A stretch of DNA of 51,658 bases from Gnetum montanum (taxonomy: Eukaryota > Streptophyta > Gnetopsida > Gnetales > Gnetaceae), in contig MNCI01025527.1 of assembly GCA_015680685.1 (NCBI GenBank), positions 1-51,658 on the forward strand. Reading direction: 5' to 3'. Shown here piece by piece: positions 1 to 12,152 of this stretch (position 1 is its first letter; each line of letters starts with the position of its first letter). The notes below the pieces were generated by a model, which made no database searches, was not told where the DNA came from, and was given only the letters and a program-made list of their open reading frames with translations. A program made the translations under genes and the position numbers.

Positions 1-1
1 T

Positions 2-440
2 AAAGTCTTAATTAGTGATGAAGGAATTCATTTTGTTAATAAAACCATGGAACATCTTATGAAGTCTTGTGGAATTCTACATAAGCTATCAACACAATAT
101 CATGCACAAACTAAAGGTTAAGTTGAAAATATGAACAAAGCTATAGTTAGGATATTGATGAAGATAGTATCTATAAAAGGAAATGGCCAGGCTAGAAAAA
201 TTAAGGATGCCTTATGGGCATATCAAAATGACTAGGCTAGAAAACTACAATATCATAGACTTGCACAATTCTCATTTTATCATCTCCCATGACTAACTGA
301 AAGCTTGTCCTTGAGTTAAATCAAATGAAGGATAGATTTCTTTACAAACTTTTAGGATTAAATAGAATTCAGCATTATGACACTCATATACATAAATGGC
401 TCTACGATGAATGTCACATTGTGATTCGAGTGATATTATA
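2..440 (+). pseudogene. Ty3/gypsy integrase, C-terminal fragment
   Basis: Frame 2 reads as the second half of a gypsy integrase core. ISDEGIHF with the second catalytic Asp lies near position 20, followed by the HKLSTQYHAQTKG block that precedes the catalytic Glu, then DALWAYQN near 208-230 and a C-terminal stretch ending near HKWLYDECHI. The Gln of the usual NGQAE motif is a TAA stop (seen), and further TAG/TGA stops follow, so it is dead. The element starts outside the window. It is on the opposite strand to everything up to 13 kb, so it belongs to a different insertion whose junction with element A lies at about 440-510. Family assignment is firm; the lineage is less certain. Confidence 0.85.
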
Positions 441-512
441 AAATTATCATGTCATGCATGATTCACACAAATGACAAAAAATAAAATAAAATCAAGCTTG
501 AGCTAGGTTTCT

Positions 513-2419
513 TTATGTTTCAAGCGATGGTGGCTCTTCCATTAGCTTATTTTTCCTTGTCATCAAGCTTTTAAAATTGATATCTATTCAACAATGCCAT
601 GAGTTTTTCTTCTTTCTATCTAGGATCATGCACTATCGATGAAAATTTAGTGATGTTGGCTAGAGTTGGTACTTCCCAAGGGTACAAGAGTTGTGGGAAC
701 ATTTTTTTCACCTTGACATACCATGCTACAAACTACATTCTTTCTTCATCAAAGGCTTTGGTCACTTTGTTTAGTTCTTAATAGTCTATCATCCTTTTGG
801 CCAGGTTTGTTGCTACATTTTTCTAATCCTAATCACTAGCCTTGACTACTTGTAGTTAAAAGTTTGCTATATGAAGCTTACATTGTGCATCTTTTCTATC
901 AACAAACTCCTTTTCATACATTGAATATGTGGTAGCCACTTATTGCTCCAATTTCATTCTTGGTCTACCTACTGTTAACATAGCTAAGTTAGCATATTTG
1001 AGATTTTCTAACCCCATGTATTATGTTAAATCATTGATCTACAAGTCTTTATTCTTTACTTCAGCTTGATGGACGTGAATAAGGCTATCCAAGATGGGTT
1101 GCTAATTAGATTTTTGTGTTGTAATGGAGTTGATTCTGACTTTAGCCATTTGGATCTTCTTTTCGTTAATTTGCTTATGCATACTTACTTGATCCCTAAA
1201 ATGATCCTTCAGCCTTTCATGTTTCTTGGCCTTGTTTTACCATGCATTGATCTTAATTGTTGATTTCTATCACATAGCATAGACTTTTTCCATTGATAAG
1301 GTGTTATTGTTATAGATCAATTATCTTATATCAAGGTTGACTCTGGAAAATTATTCTCTTAACTGATGAATACTCTCTTCTAGGACATTCTTCTACTTCT
1401 CAATGTTCGTTAACCTCATGTTTTCAGTAGCAATCTTCTTGTTTTCTTCTTGTAATGTAGTAAGAGCTTTAGCATGGGTGTATGTTTGGGAATCTACTAT
1501 TGCAGCATTCTATACTAAATTTTCCTTCTCCATATTTATTTATTTATATTTGACCATCGATTGGCCAATCTGTTCATTTCTAAACTATTCTAACTGGTCA
1601 TGGCAATGTGTCATGCAAGTTCTTGTCTTTTTGCTCTTAGTGCAGCCAATTCTTCCTATAACCTCTACATTTCACTTTCTGTGTGTTGCATCCTAGTTTC
1701 TACCATAACTAGATTCTCTTTTGTTGGGATCAACTTTGACTAAACTACAGTGATATCGCTAGGAATAGAAAAAATATTTTGCATGACTTATCCCATCTGT
1801 AGCAGTTACTTCAATACATCTTCATGCTCTACAAGGATCATTGATGTTCTAGCTATGTTTTCTACATCTTTTGTTCCAATAATATTAGTTGGTGGGATAA
1901 TGGAAATGTTAAATTATTCCTTGATATGGTATGTTATAACCTCTATGGCTTCTACTGCATCTTAATGTTGCATCCTTACCAATGTGGCTCCCTTGATTTT
2001 TACAGTAGCATCATCCTGTGTATTCTTTTAAAATTGATAAACTTATTCTAGATGTCATTCACCATCACTTGAAATGGTGGGTCACAAGGAAGAGATTTGT
2101 AGCTACTCATGGACTTTATCAACTAAAAACTCCATAAACAATCCAAAAGTCAAATCCACTATAATAGTGGACATGATGGAATTCTCTTCAAGTGCTTGTT
2201 AAAGAGTGTGAGATGTTGCTCTTATTCTAGAGCAAGCTATGCATTAGCTTTGGTTTGAGTAGATTGTCTTATTGTAGGTGTGGCCTAATGGATGCTATAA
2301 GAATGAGCTTCTTGCTCTACAAGAGAAGTTTATTCTCTACCTCATCCTCTACCTCTACCTCTAGAGCTCTTCTCTCTAGGTTATGATGGTTATCCTACTT
2401 TAGATCTCTTAGGCAACAT
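513..2419 (-). pseudogene. Third ORF of element A (decayed, internally deleted)
   Basis: This is a relic of the ORF seen better in element C at 24309-27014. It starts at an ATG at 2417-2419, directly preceded by an acceptor-like TTGCAG, with a basic start (MLPKRSK, then several RG pairs). A block at about 2170-2000 (TIIVDLTFGLFMEF) matches MELNFGPFMEF of element C. A jump follows straight into the block matching GEGATVVVMQHQ of C (about 2000-1930), so roughly 0.9 kb of the middle domain is deleted. The C-terminal tail (DKEK, then MEEPP, stop TAA at 513-515) matches the tail of C. Stops are numerous. Function is unknown; the position after integrase is that of Athila env-like genes. Confidence 0.65.
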
Positions 2420-4809
2420 CTGCAATCATAAGGAATTTCAAGATTACTCAAATGTTGTGGAAAAATCCCTTAATGATTAATATCCTTTTATTGAACTTTG
2501 GGTTTCAATTAAGATCCTTATTTATTATTAACTTTATTTTCAATTTGGATTGTTGAGTTTGAGAAATTTTTTGTTTAGATAAAATCCTTTATAAGAAAAA
2601 ATCTTAATTGGATATTTTTTTATCAATTAGAAACAAATTCATCTTAAAAAACTTATCATAATCTTCAATTTATTATTTGAGGTATATTTGAATTATCATT
2701 TGGAAAGAAACATTAAGTTTATTGGATTATATAATATGAGAATATGATTATTTTTTATTACTCTTAAAATTACTTTGTTCTTCTATGCATTATAAAATTT
2801 GGCACAATTCACAAAACTATGTATAATGCTCTTCCCCATGACTAAGTTAGTCACTCTTTGAGTAAAAGGAAACAAGAAGGACTTAAATTGGACTTGCAGT
2901 AAGGAAGATATGGAGCTTCAAAGATTTGGAAGTTAGAAAAAATGACATGAACTCCCTAGGTATGAAATGAGAAAATGAGAAAAATTTCTAAGGATATACA
3001 CATGTATATAGATTTTATAGGGGAGATATCGTAGATATGACATCATGGATGTGATATTGCATAAGCTAATATATTATGTCTATGATATCAGTGTTGCATT
3101 TTTCAAATTTTTTTCTGAGTTTCAATGGGAAAAATAAGTAGAATGGATAGTATAGAAGGTGTAAAGACAGTCCAAAGAGTTATTAATCATAGATAATGCT
3201 TAGAATATAGGAATTAGTTATCAAAAGTATGTGAAATAAGGAGTTTTGGCAAGGTAAGTACATTAAGTTTTTAGGAGATGGTTGATCAAAATTTTTGAAC
3301 ATATGAATGAATATGGATATGTAGGGAAATAACAATGATTATTTAAGTATTTAAGAGCTACAAGATTATGTAGAATTAGTCATCAAGTATGAAACATAAG
3401 AGTTATATAAGTGGTTCCTCCTCAAAGAAAGCTCCTACCCTTAACTACATCTACAAGTGTTCATAGGCACTCAAGGAGTTAAATATAAATCATACCTATC
3501 TTCCAAAACACACATCTTAGTATTACCTTAAACCATCAAATTATGATTATATATATAATAGTGAGATGAAATGATAGTAGAATGGATTGGAGAAAATGGG
3601 ATGTGAGGTATCTTACCATAGACATAATAAATTCTATGAGCAATGCATGGTTAAAATGATCATTAGCCTTTCCATCCAAGATCCAAACTAAGTTCATTCC
3701 ACTTACCAATGACATTGCATTGTATCATTCCAAAACTAAAAACCACAAAATTATCATAAGTACAATAAATATTATCACTTGGCAATGAAGTTGAATGAAG
3801 TAATTTATTAACAACACAATTTATGTATAAGGAGACTTGGCCATTAGATAGAGGAATGCCTTTAAGCATGGGTAACATATCTCTCTAACCCTGTAACCAA
3901 TGCAAGTCTAAGAAATCTTGAAATTTCTAAGAAGTCGACTATCTTTGGGCATGGGTAACATGTCTTTCTAGTAGAATTTCCAAAAAATTTTATTATGTGT
4001 ATTTATTAGATTATTACTATGTCAACATTACCAAAGGACTACCTTCAAGTATGGGTAACATGTCTTTCCAGTGATATGCTAAGGTAGCACTTATTTTAGA
4101 ACATACTTCCATTTTTTCATTAAAACTCAAGTAAATAGTACAACTTAAGAACAAGATAAGACTTATAGTGTAGTAACTTTAGAGAAGCTACACATCCCCT
4201 TGATATCACACCTTTTTTATTCCCTCTTGGTTCTTCACTTTTTCATCTAAGCATAATGATCATTGGTTTATTTTAGGTTTGTTGTAAAAAGAATGTCATT
4301 ATGTTCATGCTAAGAATCTCTTGGAAATGAGTAAATGAATGATGTGGTCTCACTGTATATATATAATCAATCCTTTAATGATTTGACAACATAGGGTGAA
4401 ATTCTCATTATTTAAACTACATCTTATTTATTCCTTTACACTTTATCAGAAAGATCAACAAAAATATGTAAATGAAAAATAGTAAAAATAATAGAAGAAT
4501 GAGAAATGGTAAGAATAGAAATATGTATAAATAATTTGGAATATATTAAAGAATGAAAAATGATCAAAAATGTGAAAAGTATAAAATAATAGAAAAGATA
4601 TCAAAGAATGTAAAAAATTGGTAAGAAATGTGAAAAGTATAAAAAAAATGCATAAAGAAGGTTTGGTGCCTAAGTGTGAAAATTGACATCCCCGCAACTA
4701 TTGTCAAAAGCAGAAACTTAGAAGATTGAATAGGTGGTGAGTGGTCTAGTATGCAAGGTAGAGTGTCTAAAGGAGATAAACTCACAAAATGGTTTGACCT
4801 ATTAAATAT
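2420..4809 (-). other. Conserved non-coding spacer of element A (integrase to third ORF)
   Basis: No ORF of substance. Parts at 3395-3490 and 3850-4280 align by eye with 19536-19640/20020-20340 in element B and 27190-27310/27710-27960 in element C. Shared landmarks include a GTCCTCCCCAAAG-like block, the ATGGGTAACATGTC motif and a CCCCTTGATGTCACACC block. Conservation in three copies suggests a functional spacer or intron. Position 3025-3075 holds a GATATCGTAGATATGACATC stretch resembling U3 of this family, unexplained. A CCCCATGACTAAG block at 2831 resembles the family's PPT-adjacent sequence. Confidence 0.5.
3855..4080 (-). repeat. Three copies of the CATGGGTAACATGTC motif in the element A spacer
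   Basis: The motif occurs near 3868, 3951 and 4051 (GCATGGGTAACATATCTCTC, GCATGGGTAACATGTCTTTC, GTATGGGTAACATGTCTTTC), about 83-100 bp apart with diverged sequence between. Elements B (20024) and C (27720) each have one copy. On the minus strand of C the motif precedes a possible splice donor. Confidence 0.6.
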
Positions 4810-5905
4810 TGACAAGGATGGACATCTGTGGGTTCATTAAGTGATAAATTTGCATGACACTTGATTAATATGTAGCATGGACAATATAAGGTCCTTCCCA
4901 TAAGATTTGAAACTTCCTCCTTTGTAGAACATGATTTGGGTTATAATAAAGGACTTTATCTCTAGGATTGATGGATACTTGTCTAATTTTGGCATCACGT
5001 CTATGTCTAGAATACTTGTCATGGATTTCATTACTCATTTAAGCTACTAACTAGTTTTCTTCTAATAGATTAAGATTAATTAATTATTATTTTTGAGCTA
5101 AGTCTAAGTCTAGGTCAAGTGTGCTAGTAGTTGCAAGGGTATTTAATTTTTCTTGAATTAGTAGAGTAAGAAATTTTTCATAAACTAATTTATATGGTGA
5201 ATACCCTCTAAGAAGTTTCTAGGTTGAATTATATGCCCATAGATCATCATTAAGTTTAGTAATATAGTCCTTCATATATTGACTAATAGTTCTAATTAAT
5301 ATTCTTGTAATTTCTCTATTAGTTACTTCAGCTTGAGCATTTGCGTAGGGGTAATAATATGTAGTTAATTTATGGTGGACCTCAAGTTGTTGCATTAGCT
5401 TCTTGAATGTAGCTCTAGTGAAATTAGTTATATTATTTAATATTAATATTTGTGGCATTCCATGTCTATTCACCACATGTTGTTGAAATAATTTTGCAAC
5501 TATTGTGGCTATGCAATCTTTAACTACAACCACTTTTGCCCACGTAGTGTAGTAATCAACAATCAATATAATGTATGAATTTCTATTTGAGATCGGTGTA
5601 ATGGGCACCAAAAAGTAAATTTCTCAAATATCAAAGCATTCCAATGGTTGTATCCATTGTTGTGGCCCTTCATTTTTTATCATCAGTCCTTTATCTCTTT
5701 GGCATATTTCATAACATTATGAAAATCAATGTGCCTCATTGAATATAATAGGCTAAAATCAGCTTTTCATCATCAATTTTAGTGTTGTCCATCATCTTGC
5801 ATAGTGACCATCACATGGTCCTTCATGTATATCTTACAGAACTCTTTATTGATTCTCTTTTGAAAGACACCATTGTATTAATCTATTAGCACATATCTTG
5901 TGAAG
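4810..5905 (-). pseudogene. Integrase of element A
   Basis: The longest open piece (5611-5219) is an integrase core: YIILIVDYYTTWAK carries the first catalytic Asp, and ITNFTRATFKKLMQQLEVHH follows the second site, where Asp is replaced by Asn (ILNN for the usual ISDE). AQAEVTNREI retains the catalytic Glu, and DLWAYNST ends the core. Upstream (5900-5640) a degraded HHCC-type zinc region reads through stops (DHVMVTMQDD, DFHNVMKYAKEIKD). Downstream (5000-4810) the C-terminal domain reads DKVLYYNPNHVLQ then FQILWEGPYIV. The loss of the second Asp and multiple stops show it is inactive. Family is certain from motif order. Confidence 0.85.
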
Positions 5906-6079
5906 ATTTCCATTAATTTATATGAATTAAGAACTTAGGAGGGGGGTTGAATAAGTCTCCCAATTAAAATTGCGCCTATCACACAAAAACACCAAATTTT
6001 ACATGGTTCCCCAACTTGGGTATGTCCACACTTGAAAGGTAGAACCTATGCACACCTCTAGACTTTGTTTCTTAAAAAG

Positions 6080-6285
6080 TGTGATTTGAAGGATACCATA
6101 CCTTGTACAAGCTCTGAGCTATGCACTAGAGTGTTTTGTTGCTATGAAACCACTCAACCCCATAAGGTCCCAACAAGCTCAGAATGTGATTTAAAGGATC
6201 CGACAACCTTTACAAAATTGAGCTCCACTTCAGAGTGTTTTGATGCTTCAAAATTACTTAACCCTATAATGTCCCAACAAGATTA
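6080..6285. repeat. Two tandem units of about 105 bp
   Basis: The unit starting GTGATTTGAAGGATACC at 6081 recurs as GTGATTTAAAGGATCCG at 6186. Both contain an AGAGTGTTTTG block and end with a CCCAACAAG block. This explains the short plus-strand reading frame here, which has an internal repeat and no recognisable domain. Confidence 0.7.
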
Positions 6286-6579
6286 ATGTGGATGCCTTCT
6301 CACAAGAAGCACATCAGCTAGATAGGACTACAAGAAAAAGGAAGAACACAAGGAAAGAATGTAACTAAATTTACAAGTCCTTGTTGTTAAAGCTTAATAC
6401 AACATACAACCAAGCAAATAATATTACAATGAAGAAGAAGAATGAAATAGCATAGATAAGACAATGATTGAACTAATGTGAATAGTTCTTGCACAATTTC
6501 CAAGATTTTGATAACTTCGTATAGCCTTAGAGTTTCCAGAAAATCCTTAGAATTCATGCAACGACTACCAAACGACTAG

Positions 6580-6740
6580 TGTAGACGTCTCCTTTGAAGT
6601 TAGGACATCTACTTGAGATTGGCCTCAATTCAAAAGAGATGTCTCACTAGAAAATAGGATGTCTTCCATGGGATGTCTCTAGGAAGACATCTACTTTGAG
6701 ATAGAGATGTCTACTATTTTTGGGAGATGTCTCCTCATCT
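6580..6740. repeat. Cluster of AGATGTCT / AGACATCT words
   Basis: At least eight GATGTC or GACATC words occur within about 160 bp (for example near 6583, 6605, 6640, 6658, 6671, 6682, 6705, 6720), on both strands and irregularly spaced. This may be an enhancer-like array within the inserted LTR; function is inferred only. Confidence 0.5.
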
Positions 6741-6960
6741 TTTGGGCTCTATCTTCTAAGGCTTTCTCCCATCAATTTGCCTTCTTTCTAGTCCTTGGAG
6801 CATCTTCCTTTGATTTGTAACCTTCATTTTTATTCATGCTCTCATCTTGGCCCATGTAGTCTTCACTTTATCTTCTAATTGTAGATATTATTTCCTTGAG
6901 TTCTCAGATCCCATGTGAAGTTCTTGTTCATGTCCTACAAACACATTATCCATAACAAAC

Positions 6961-7700
6961 ATTCTATGTTCTCCATTTTCCTTAAGGTTTTGACATACTA
7001 AAAGGTCAAAATTTTCTATACATATTTTTACTCTATGGAGAAATTTTTGTTTTCACTTCTTATACCACTCAACAAGAAGTACTTGTGTGATTAAATATGT
7101 CATGTAATCAGTAATCCATAACTTTACTATTGAATCTACAACCATTGCTATCTTTGTAAATAAATTTTCATAAGGAAATTGGTTTGATAATGGTTCTTCA
7201 TTTTCTTAAGTTTCCCATCTTAATCTTGATACGTGATCAGCTACAACATTCTCATTTCCTTTCATGTCAATCATCATAATGTCAAATTTTTGTAAGATGA
7301 TGAGTCATCTTATCACTCTTGGACTTACTGCTGGTTTGTGTATTAGAAATCTTATAGCGCTATGATCAATGTGAACATAGATAGAATATCCAAGCACATA
7401 ATGTCTAAACTTTTCAAGTGCATATACCATAAACATAAGCTTCTTTTCTATAGTAGTATAGTTAAGTTATGCTTTGGTGATGCTTTAACTAGTGCAATGT
7501 ATGTAATATTTTCATTTTTTATCATCAAGTTGAGTTAACATAACTCCCAATGCATATCTTGAATCATCTATTATAATGTTGAAAGCCTTAGAACAATTTG
7601 AGGCTTAAAGGATTTGTGTCTTAATTAGTTTCTATTTTAGGCTCTCAAATTATTTCTCACATTGTTCTAACTACAAAAATGATGCATATTTCTTTATTAG
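6961..7700 (-). pseudogene. RNase H and RH-integrase linker of element A
   Basis: The minus strand reads MMIDMKGNENVVADHVSRL at about 7290-7215, the standard end of gypsy RNase H (KGTENVVADHLSRL in related elements). Upstream pieces (7340-7480) match the YALEKF-YVLGYSIYVHIDH block, with stops. Leftwards come WITDYMTYLI and KKWKQKFLHRVK, the linker before the integrase zinc finger in Athila-like pols, interrupted near 6960 by the insertion. Inactive. Confidence 0.8.
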
Positions 7701-8480
7701 TTTAACAAGCAGTTTTGTAATCATTAGGAAATTTTCAATGAATCTTTTGGAGTATCCTATATGTCTAAGGTATGATCTAACATCTTTAACTATATATGAC
7801 CTTTGAGTGATGTTCTGAATGACTCTAATATTATCTATATCTTCTTTTATAAGGTATCTTATGTCCTAGAACTATGTCTTGAATCATTAAATGGATTTTT
7901 TGCCAATTAAGCTTTAAAATTTTTTTCAACACATCTTTTCAAAACCTTCTCTAATCAGTCCAAAGCTTTTTTGAAATCAAGTTTGTACGTAGAAAAATCA
8001 TCCATGAACACTTAAAATCCATTGTTAATTTATTTGTGGAAGATACTAAGGACAAGTCTCTAGAAGGTACTAGGAGAATTACATAGGCCAAATGGCATTT
8101 GACTATATGAAAACATTCCCCATGGACTAATGAATGTTATTTTCTCTTGATCCTATGGTGCAATACAATTTTGATTGTATCCGTTGTATCCATTCAAAAA
8201 ATCTATAACATTAATGTCCTGCAATGGTGTCTACAACTTGGTCAACAAAAAATAAAGGAAAATAGTATTTGAATGTTGTCATGTTCAACAATTGCAAATT
8301 TATACATACCATCCACTTGCCACCATTCTTTGGAACAATGAAAAATGGGCTAACCCATTCACTATCTACGATAGGATAGATGAACCCTACTTTGAATAGC
8401 TTTTTCAATTCCTATTTGACAACCTTTTGAGTTTTGTATTCAATCTTCATCGAGGTTTGTGGCATGGTTTAATAGCTAGA
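7700..8480 (-). pseudogene. Reverse transcriptase of element A
   Basis: The open piece at 8408-8211 reads KKLFKVGFIYPIVDSEWVSP, then a VPKNGGKW-MVCINLQLLN block and FFVDQVVDTIAGH, the N-terminal RT blocks of plant gypsy elements. After a stop come FGLCNSPSTF at about 8095-8065 and VFMDDFSTY at about 8010-7985, where MDD is the catalytic Asp pair. LEKVLKRCVEKN follows near 7950. Upstream HATNLDED matches the usual HKINL block. Several stops and frameshifts interrupt it, but the catalytic pair is still readable. Confidence 0.9.
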
Positions 8481-9079
8481 TCAAAGTATATTTGATGTTG
8501 ATAGATGCATAAATAAATACCAATGATCTCATCATAAGATCATGTGAATGTAGTTGACCATTTGTTTGCCACTTCGAACAATTTTCTCTTTAGTTTTTTA
8601 TCAAAATTAAAGTTTATGATTACCAATTTTTTATTATTAAGAAAATCATTCAAGTGCATCTAGTAGGACTTTTAGTTCTAGTGGTTTGAGTTCATAGCTT
8701 TCTAGTATCTCTAACTTTCTCCATTTAATATCCTCCTCCTAGTGTGACTTGGTATAGGAAGGTTGTCTTCATATCTGTTCTAGTTTATCTATTTTTTCAA
8801 TATAGGCACTCGTAATCTTATCCATTGGTTCCATGCATATGTTTGACTTTGACTCTTCTTCATTAATTAGCCACTGGGTGCCTTTTTTTCTATTAGCTAT
8901 TGCATATAGACATTGTTGTACACATATTCAACACATTTATTGCATGTTGTGAGGGCATCGTGTCATGTTGTCCCAATTTTTTACATGCAATTTCATCCAT
9001 TATCATTGTATGTGATACATGGAATACTACATCTTTAAATTATGTTGGCTTCATCTTCCTTGGAAATTTTCAAGGACAA
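8481..9079 (-). other. Protease-RT linker of element A
   Basis: Continues the pol reading direction with many stops and no domain I can name. It joins the protease relic on the right to the HATNLDED block on the left. The plus-strand reading frame at 8900-9094 overlaps it without any recognisable feature. Confidence 0.4.
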
Positions 9080-9390
9080 GTCTTTGATTTCTAACTTAGC
9101 ATCCACTGTGATAAGCCATGCTCTTTTCATGATGATAGGAAATTCTCCTTTGTTCTTCCCCACGTGGATGACTAGAAAATTAGTAGGATAGGACCATCAA
9201 CTTATTGTTACGATTATTTCTTTCACTTGTCTAGTGGAACAATGATTGACCAATTTGATAACTCTAATCAAATGTTACTTTTCTTTATTACAGAAAGGTT
9301 TCAAGCCTTGTACATGTCTTGGGAGATAAGATTAACTCCTAACCAAAAATCTAATAGAGCCTTACATGGTTTATGTCATGCTATTTGGAG
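9080..9390 (-). pseudogene. Retropepsin-type protease of element A
   Basis: The minus strand reads CKALLDFWLGVNLISQDMY at about 9365-9310, equivalent to the ALLDxGAxVNL active-site block of gypsy proteases, with the Asp retained but the following Gly-Ala damaged. About 190 nt later comes IHVGKNKGEFPIIMKRAWL (about 9165-9105), the counterpart of the PIILGRPFL flap-end block. Stops lie between. Placement between gag and RT supports the call. Confidence 0.65.
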
Positions 9391-9399
9391 ATAGACTAA

Positions 9400-12010
9400 A
9401 GGACTTCATGGATCTGTTCTTTTCTTAGGAAGTACTACTACCTTGATCTAATGTATAACTATGTAAGAAAGCATGATAATAGTTATGTTATTCTTTGTTA
9501 ATGTCAAAAGCATAGTGTTCTCCAAAGGACCTTGTGTAGATGGGGTAGAGTTAGATGAAGTTCTCATCCTTTTAACCTTTTTTGGATTTTCCCTAAAGAA
9601 GGGATGCTCCCTAGATCTCATTTCACTTGCCATGACATCCTCTTATGTGGTCACTACCATAGTAGCACTCTTTTGTTGCAATTGTATTGGCAGTTCTCCT
9701 TGCATGACTAGTGATGGAACTAATGGTAATGAATTAAGAACTTGGTATGAGTGACCTAGTGGTCATTGAGATTTGAAAGGATGAGAATCCATACGTGATG
9801 TTATGGATCTATTTTATTTAGGTGGATAGTAGGGAGAGGAAGTATGGACAAAATTATTTCCAAGAGAGATTGGACATTGTACATAGTATCAATAGGGATT
9901 TGGTTTCCTATATGGATATTTCTACCTTAATGGTGGTATTCTCCATGATTGTAATTATTTCCACTATTGCTCGTATTGCTATTACGGTTGAGAGTAAGCC
10001 TTGCTTGGATAGTATGATTGTTGGTAGGGTTGTCTGAAATTACCTTGCAGATAAGATAATCACTTAGGCATTTGTTTCTTAACAAACTTTAAATTAAGTA
10101 CATATGCCCCAAAACTCTTGTAAGTGGGCCATGATAGGGAAACATTAATTAGGATGTTCTTATTGGCACACTTTACAACCTATGTCATCTTCTAAAATTG
10201 AGTTCATTACTTCTTCTACTACAATAAATTTTCCTTTTTTTGTAGTTTCACATCCATTATTTATTTTCTTCTTTTTGTCCTTACTTTTGTTAAAGGCTTG
10301 TTTAGTTCTTTCCTCCACTATCTTGAGTGTTGTAGCAAACTTTTCATCCACAAAATCCCACATTTTCTCTACGTTTGTTGTAATATCATTGACTGATTTT
10401 TGGATAGGTAGAGTCTTCCATTGGATTGTATCTTCTAATGTTTCTTCCTCTTGTGATTTTCATATCCTTACATTCCTTTTTTGATTCCTAGATCTTTGTT
10501 ATACTTTTTATCTAATCTCCTTTTCCTTAACTCTCCTTCCCCATTTGCCACTTGGTCAATTAACTATTGAATCTAATGAATGATCATCTCAAATAATTTA
10601 CCTTGGGCATATACTCTAAGGATTTCTCTTGTTTTGTTCCTTAGCCCATCAATGCTATGTTGTAGTCACTTTTGTTAAGAGAAATCATGGCTTGGTAATT
10701 TATGTAGTAAGAAATAATAGCTGCCCATTACCGCAACAAAGGATTCATGTATTCATTGTTTCCATCGTTGGATCTACTTTCTTAAATTTGTCCCTTTGGA
10801 ATAAGCTTGATACTTATCATTAAATAGTTCCAGCATGGTACTCCATCATCAAAATTATTCTAGTTCTAAGGATTTATACTAGCTCTCTACTTCCTTGATG
10901 AATATCATGAGAAAAAACTTTAGTTTTTGCCGATCATTCTTTATATTCTATAGGATGCAGGCATCATGAAAGGCTTGGAGATGATGTTGTGGATCTACAT
11001 TATATCTACCTTTAAATTTTAAAATATTATTGATGTCAAGAAACTTGATGTGACTATTCATTAAATTCCTAGTAAAAATGGACATAGCTTTTCTAATGTT
11101 GATCATATGATGAGTGGCTAGAAGAAATTCTTCTAGTCTTTAGGTTCATAAGCTTTATTATAGTGATGACCTCTCTGATGCTCACGATTCTCTCTTCTTT
11201 CAAGTTTGATCCTTTCTCCTCTTCCTTCATAGTTTTCTTCTTCATCAAGATATGTTCTTCTATTTGCATGTCTTTCATGGTCTCTTCTTCTTTCTTCATT
11301 GTAACCCCTTGGTCTTCATTCCTTCTTCTTAGAGTTTTTTGATGAATGTGAGAATGAAGATGGAGGAGTTGGAGAACGATGTTGATTAGTTCTCCTTTTG
11401 TGACTCCTTAATTCATCTCCTCTAAATCCATTAGAGATCTTAGGCTTTGAATTCCTTTTAAGTCTAGAGCCCTCATTATTTCTTCTAAGGGTTTCTGCAA
11501 GAGCTGAATGTAGCTTTATTTTGATGGGATCTTCAATGTGAATAACTAGTATCTGGACATGAGATCCATAAGTCTAATAGAATTTCTTAGCTTGGAATGG
11601 AGCATCTTCTCTTTCTTCCAAGAAAACTATCTATGATGCCTTCTTCTCTTTGTCTTGTTCATATCTTATCATCATAATGGCATCCCTTCTTGCTTGAGCC
11701 TCTGTTGGCTAATATGGCCTAGTGATATTTTTTGTGACTTGATATTCTTCTTTCACATGGCCCAAATTTGACCTCATGAGGATTGCTTAAAGCATTGATG
11801 ATGCTAAAAATTCAGGTGACAAGAAAATATTTCCTTCTAGGTCTCTCCATCTAAGTTGTTCATCCTAATGAAAAATGAATGTAAAATTAGGATAATAAGA
11901 GTTAGTATGAGCATATGAAATTCTGGTTTTCATTGGTGCACTCTAATCTTCTTCATTGTAAACTCTATCATGAATTTCATTAAGATCAATAATTGGTGGA
12001 GATTTTATTT
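9400..12010 (-). pseudogene. Gag of element A
   Basis: Order from the right: N-terminal region (about 12000-11530) with RDLEGNIFLSPEFL; an Arg/Glu-rich stretch at 11460-11110 (GYNEERRRDHERHANRR, NREHQRGHHYNKAYEP); the degraded capsid-like domain at 11100-10560, matching the better copies in B and C; then a zinc-knuckle relic CKVCQ-x-EH-PN-x-C at about 10172-10135, preceded by a basic Lys-rich piece (10300-10250). A Pro/Ser tail with RSREHPFFRENPKK (about 9620-9590) matches the HPFFRK and HPFFTHD blocks of B and C. Stops and frameshifts are numerous. The knuckle spacing follows the C-x2-C-x3-H type of Athila gags. Confidence 0.75.
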
Positions 12011-12152
12011 TATTTGTAGAAGCTAATTTGATTTATTTTATGCTTAAGTGTGTATACATTTTAAAAAAGTTTTTCTAAGTATGAAATATGTGCTTGGTGA
12101 TACTGGATATAACAAACTTTGTAAAATCAACTAACTAGCAAACATTAGCACA

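Larger units (their letters stand above)
5910..6960. mobile_element. About 1 kb insertion in pol of element A, probably a solo LTR
   Basis: RNase H/linker coding sequence stops at about 6960 and the integrase zinc region resumes at about 5905; what lies between is non-gypsy. Possible ends are TGAATTAAGAACTTAGG at 5924 and an ACACA end at about 6949, with near-matching flanks (TTATA / TTATC). The left end carries AGGAGGGGGGTTGAAT, reminiscent of Copia LTR ends, but I cannot assign it. Inside are a tandem duplication of about 105 bp (6080-6285) and clustered GATGTC/GACATC words (6580-6740). No RT or integrase motif is visible, so a solo LTR or short non-autonomous element fits best. Confidence 0.5.

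Noticed and set aside
4455-4815. Phe/Tyr-rich minus-strand frames resembling membrane proteins
   Set aside because: Caused by an A-rich plus strand (AAAAATG-type repeats); the two frames overlap and neither has a homologous frame in B or C.
6065-6286. 73-codon Cys-rich plus-strand frame
   Set aside because: It lies over the 105-bp tandem duplication in an LTR-like insertion; the repeated Cys and Ser pattern is the DNA repeat read twice.
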